Source: Leucogyrophana mollusca
Lineage: Eukaryota > Basidiomycota > Agaricomycetes > Boletales
Length of the DNA stretch: 59,338 nucleotides
Reading direction: 5' to 3'
Assembly (NCBI GenBank): GCA_021014945.1
Contig: MU266504.1
Location: 1 to 59,338 of the forward strand
The position numbers and the translations under genes were made by a program. The notes beneath the pieces are model-generated. The model saw only the letters and a program-made list of their open reading frames with translations, made no database searches and was not told where the DNA came from. Each line of letters starts with the position of its first letter. Positions within the stretch are counted from its first letter, which is position 1. Shown here piece after piece: positions 55,570 to 59,338 of this stretch.

Positions 55570-56850
55570 TCACCCCCATACCCGATCCAAACTTCCCCAA
55601 ATCCGCCCCCTCTCCGCCCCCCATGTCTGCTTCATCTTCTTCACGCAGTCCGCACACCACCCCGCCCCTGTCCAATTCTGCTCGATCAGCACACGCAGCC
55701 CCACAATCGGATCGTGCATGTACTTCAGGAAGACCCCCGATTCAAACACCAGCCTCTTCCACGAGGGGCTCCGGTGGAACGTGCAGCTGCTGACTTCAAG
55801 AGGGCAGCGTGACGACGGAAGCTGTGTCACGTTCTTCATCCATGCCACCGAAAGCGCCTCGCGTGCCTTGATGACGCAACGCTGGTCCGCACTCTCGAGT
55901 TCGTCGAGACCTCCATCGCCGTGGGCGTATAGTTTCCCTTCATCCATCCGCACCAGCTCGTACAGGGCTCGTTTGAGTACATCTGGGAGTTCGTAATATC
56001 GAGCGAGCGAGACCGTCGTAGCTGCATCACTCAGTGGCTCCTGTAAGACGTCCTCGAGACGGGAAGACCACAGTTTATTGAGGCGCTGTTCGGCGATATC
56101 ATAGTAGCTGTCGAACCCGAGTGCTGAAGCCGCGCGGAGGATGGCGGCGGCTGTGTGGAAGGTCGGTGGTGTGAGGATAAAATCACTGCGTGTTCATGTC
56201 GAGTCTACCTAAAATAATAATATATAACAGAACACGTACGTCGGCCTTCTATCCACAGCGAGGAGAGCCTCGAAATCACTCGCCGTGGCGTCTTCGATGT
56301 GAACGGGCGGCATCCAGTTCGGGTCATCGGCGTCAGAATCGTCGGGGTCCACGTACATCTCCTTCCTGCCCCCACCACCAATCAGCTCCTTGAAAAAGGT
56401 GGAATGCTCAATCAAGCGGGAGCTGTGGAGCTTGTACAGGGTATCCTCAACGCGAACGACCGTGTCCCCGTCTCGGTACCAGTACACGGGATGTTGCTCA
56501 GCACCATCCCGCGTGCCGAAGTCTTCTAAACTGTCGTCGTCGGTATGGTTGCCCGATGCATTGTCGCTGGCAGGTTCCGCGGTCGTCGTCTTGGCTCGTT
56601 TGGGGCTCGGGGTAAGTGCAGAGAGGGCGTCGCTCGACCCCGAGCCACTGGCCACAGAAGTCTTGCGTTTTCTTGCAACGACAGCACCAGTGTCTTCTTC
56701 GGCGGGAGTATGGGGTACCGTGGTCTCGGCCGCGTCTGCGAACATGATGGGGACGTCGACCTGCTCCATTTTCACCTTCACCTGTTTTGTGTCAGTAGGC
56801 TCTGAGACTCGAGGACTCGACGCGTAGCGTACCATGGGCAGGAAAACCAA
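55570..56850 (-). CDS. BTB/POZ domain protein
   Basis: Typical agaricomycete BTB protein, probably an adaptor. The N-terminal part is disordered with a basic nuclear-signal-like stretch (VVARKRKTSV, PSPKRAKTT). The BTB core begins PVYWYRDGDTVVRVEDTLYK and LHSSRLIEHSTFFKELIGGG. After an intron it continues with DFILTPPTFHTAAAILRAAS, ALGFDSYYDIAEQRLNKLW, LARYYELPDVLKRALYELV and a C-terminal region with AGWCADCVKKMKQTW. Start is 56850, or the Met at 56769 if the first 27 residues are leader; the stop at 55570 may be bypassed by one more intron. A truncated relative lies just to the right. Confidence 0.75.
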
Positions 56851-56896
56851 CGGGCAACGCGTCGACTGAGTGAAACAACGCGTCGGGTGCTATTAG

Positions 56897-56985
56897 AAAA
56901 CGCGTTCCGTTTTGAAATCATCGCCCCTGACCTCGCCAAGTCGCGTGGTCCAATATTTCGACGACACGAGCCGAGCAATGAGTCC
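56897..56985 (+). repeat. Left arm of an inverted repeat around the second NmrA-like gene
   Basis: This stretch, including CGCGTGGTCCAATATT and ACACGAGCCGAGCAA, recurs in reverse complement near 58700-58765. The two arms bracket the gene at 57451-58577 and the BTB relic. Confidence 0.7.
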
Positions 56986-57027
56986 CCTCCTATTAACATA
57001 CCCACGCTCCCACACATCCATACTCAC

Positions 57028-57150
57028 TTCCACACCAGTTTCAAAATTTCCCAAATCCTCTCCCGGTCCCGTTTGATCAGCGCAGTAGCCCAGCAATCGG
57101 ATCGCGCATGAATTTCTGGGAGATACCGGACTACACCGTTCTCATCCATG
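57028..57150 (-). pseudogene. Truncated BTB-protein relic
   Basis: Minus-strand frame reads ENGVVRYLPEIHARSDCWAT, then RDRERIWEILKLVWK. It matches in order the C-terminal region of the neighbouring BTB protein (ESGVFLKYMHDPIVG, then ERGRIWGSLDRVWG). Only this end is recognisable and no BTB core is attached, so it is taken as a remnant of a duplicated gene. Confidence 0.55.
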
Positions 57151-57450
57151 GGGGACTTCTGCCTACGGTGCAGCCTCTGCTGGCGGGAACATGTCGGGAA
57201 CATCTAAATGGATATTCCTTGATGACTCAACGATCATCAAGTCATCGCGAGAGCTTGACAAGTTCTTGCTTATACGAGCGGGGTATGTATTTATACCCAC
57301 AATGCCCCCGCCGAGAGGACGCGTAGACCTGGTATTTAACCCTCAGGATCACAATGTCGTCGTTTGACTACACGATGACGATTTGAACAGCATAAAAGAG
57401 CCCACGATACCTCATTTGTGACCCCTATCCATCCCTGGTTCGCCAACACA

Positions 57451-58577
57451 ATGTCTGCATCTGAAGCCCCATACAAATCATTTGCAATCGCTGGCGCAGG
57501 ACCGCACATTGGGCTGCCCATCGTCCAGGTAGGCAGAACACCCAGCCCACACCCCTCCACGAATTGATGCTCCGAGTCCCCCACAGGCCTTCCTTGCGCT
57601 CAACGTCCCCATCCTCGTCCTCGTCCGCCCCACCTCAACCAGCACCTCCACCCTCCCCCTCGCAGACCCCAATCTCAAGCTCGCTCATGTCGACTACGCC
57701 GACACCCCCGCGGTCTCCGCGCTCCTCCGCGCACACAGCGTCGACGTGCTCATCTCCGCCGTGTCGCTCGTCACGGGGGGTGTGGGCGCGCAGACCGTGC
57801 TGGCCGATGCGGCGCGGGATGCGGGTGTGAGGCTGTTCGTGCCGAGCGAGTACGGGACCCCGACGCGCGGCGACAAGAGCGGCGCTGGTTTGCCGAAGGA
57901 TCAATTTGCTGGCGAGCGCAGGCGTGATGTCCTCGTGTGGCTGAATGGCTGATTGGGCGTGTTTTAGAATACTTGACCTCGATCGGTATCCCCTGGCTTC
58001 GGCTTTATGTGCGTCTCTATTCCAAAGCTGGTGTGATGTTGTCTTCGCGGGGCTGAAGCATTGGCATGTGTATGCAGTGCGGTCTCTTCCACGAATTTGT
58101 CCCGTGGCTCGCAGCCGTCGAAGAGACGGGCAAGTTCTTGATAGTGGGCAAAGGCGAGACGCCGAACTCGTTCACTTCCATCCCAGAAGTCGCACGTAAG
58201 CACCTCCCATCTCGAAGCACACGCACACACCGTACCTGACCACCAACTCTGCCCCAGAATACCTCGCACACGTCCTAACCACCGCCCCACCCTCCCGCCT
58301 CGCGAACACCGAGCTGCGCATCGAGGGCCAGCGCGCCACTCTCGCCCAGTTCGGGGCGCTCTTCGCCCCGTCACGCACGGTCGCGCACGTCGACGCGCTG
58401 CCGCTGCCCGCGGGCGACTTCCGCGGGTTCGTGCAGGCGAAGTTCGAGATCGGCGCGGGGAGCTCGGGGTGGGACTGTGTGACGGAGACGGACGACGCGG
58501 AGCTTGCGCGGAGCGGGAATGCGCTGTGGGAGGGGCATCGGTGGGCGGGCGTCGGGGAGGTGCTGGGGTTGCAGTGA
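57451..58577 (+). CDS. NmrA-like / isoflavone-reductase-like NAD(P)-binding protein, copy 2
   Basis: Second member of the family seen at 38504. Start MSASEAPYKSFAIAGAGPHI keeps a Gly-rich dinucleotide loop (GAGPHIG). Then AFLALNVPILVLVRPTS, LAHVDYADTPAVSALLRAHS, VDVLISAVSLVTGGVGAQTV, AGVRLFVPSEYGTPTRGD, EYLTSIGIPWLRLY, VGLFHEFVPWLAAVEETGKF, LIVGKGETPNSFTSIPEVA, LRIEGQRATLAQFGALFAPS, FEIGAGSSGWDCVTETDD and WEGHRWAGVGEVLGLQ-stop. Three or four introns; the donor after DQFAG is either a GC donor or a GT a few codons later. It is GC-rich, like the PTP gene. Substrate unknown. Confidence 0.82.
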
Positions 58578-59338
58578 GGTGAGGGGAGATGGGGCCGTCG
58601 GTTATTTGAAAGTGAATTCGTCGTCCGTTGTGTAACGTGTAATTTGCTATGCATGTATTCCGGAGGAACTTGGAGACTTTGGGGGTGGTTCGAGGTGGTT
58701 CGTTGCTCGGCTCGTGTACTCAATATTGGACCACGCGGCTTGGCAAGTTCAAAATGGAAACGAGTCTGTAGTCCCCTGTTACCCCTCCGAAGTTTCTCGG
58801 TTCCCAAAAATTGTGCTTCTTTGAAGTGCGGACAAATGCCGTGAGATTACGGTAAGCGTCCCCCAAGCACTCCGGGGAGTTTTTTCAGTGGTGCATAATG
58901 ATAAGTCCAAATTGATGAGTACAGCGCACACACTTTGAAGTCAGCAGCTTCGGCGTCGTGGGGAATGTCTGTGCATACGAAGCCGACGACTCGCGGGCGC
59001 GACTATATTATGGTACGTCTTTCCTTCTTTTATTCATATCATCACACTTTGCGTGCTCGAGTTCTTGCTCGATGTGCACGTTAATGTAGAAACCATCACT
59101 TTCAATGTATAATCTCCAGCACTTTTGCATTATTTAACTTACTATACACATGCTACCGTAAGTTTATTACCTTCATTGTGAACCTCGAGCCAACAAAGAT
59201 CTTCGTGACCAGTGTACCGTCGGCCGAGTAAGCCCCACGCCAAAGGCTGCGGTTGACTCAGGAGAGCGGGGATGAAGACCCCGTCAGAAGGACAGCGCGT
59301 CGGCGAGGCGGGCGCGCAGAAAACGCGCCGTAAAACGC
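58578..59338. other. Right end, no gene recognised
   Basis: It holds the 3' flank of the NmrA-like gene and the right arm of the inverted repeat. The last 60 nt are GC-rich with repeated GCGCG-type words (GCGCGCAGAAAACGCGC). No coding frame is convincing. Confidence 0.35.
58700..58765 (-). repeat. Right arm of the inverted repeat
   Basis: Reverse complement of the block at 56897-56985: TTGCTCGGCTCGTGT, AATATTGGACCACGCG and a further GCTTGGCAAG are shared, with a small insertion in the left arm. Confidence 0.7.

Overview
The window looks like nuclear DNA of a filamentous basidiomycete, probably an Agaricomycete. Almost every gene is broken by many 45-70 nt GT-AG introns with CTAAC/CTGAC-like branch sites, genes are densely packed on both strands, and the proteome is fungal: copper-fist regulator, SAGA Sgf11, a Pyp-type tyrosine phosphatase, BTB and NmrA-like families. 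There are no prokaryotic signals. Coordinates are reliable for starts and stops of well-conserved genes; most internal exon borders were read by eye.

Left part (1-9 kb): a UPF0658 Golgi membrane protein (-), a heavily split peptidyl-tRNA hydrolase 2 paralogue (-), an FHS/BSC6-like MFS transporter (+), and SGF11 (-). Then two tandem secreted GH92 alpha-mannosidase genes (9.9-18.8 kb, +). From 19 to 39.6 kb lies a housekeeping block: Mug70-like CBS/PB1 protein, a small membrane protein, a Pom33/TMEM33 protein, HAS1 helicase (all -), PTH2 (+), a small Gly-rich secreted protein (-), an Mpv17-family protein (+), UTP4 (-), TIM10 (+), a small C2H2 zinc-finger protein (-), threonine aldolase (+), a BAR-SH3 endocytic protein (+) and an NmrA/isoflavone-reductase-like protein (-). 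HAS1/PTH2 and UTP4/TIM10 are close divergent pairs joining ribosome-assembly genes with translation-rescue or mitochondrial-import genes.

Right part (39.6-59.3 kb) is more accessory: about 2 kb without a clear gene, a copper-fist transcription factor (+), a region with membrane-like reading frames, and a very large rhodanese-PTP phosphatase (-) whose catalytic domain is interrupted by long Ser/Gly-rich insertions. A 5-kb C-rich array follows (50.35-55.39 kb), made of diverged repeats with an ordered set of conserved modules and TATA-like boxes. It contains a 661-bp MITE with 25-bp terminal inverted repeats and a TA duplication. Beyond it are a BTB/POZ gene (-), a truncated BTB relic, and a second NmrA-like gene (+) bracketed by an inverted repeat.

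The observations I consider most worth checking are the repeat array with its MITE, the two PTH2 genes that each keep a 6-nt micro-exon at the same codon, the 56-nt segment in the first GH92 gene that looks like exon turned into intron (or a frameshift), and the split PTP domain.
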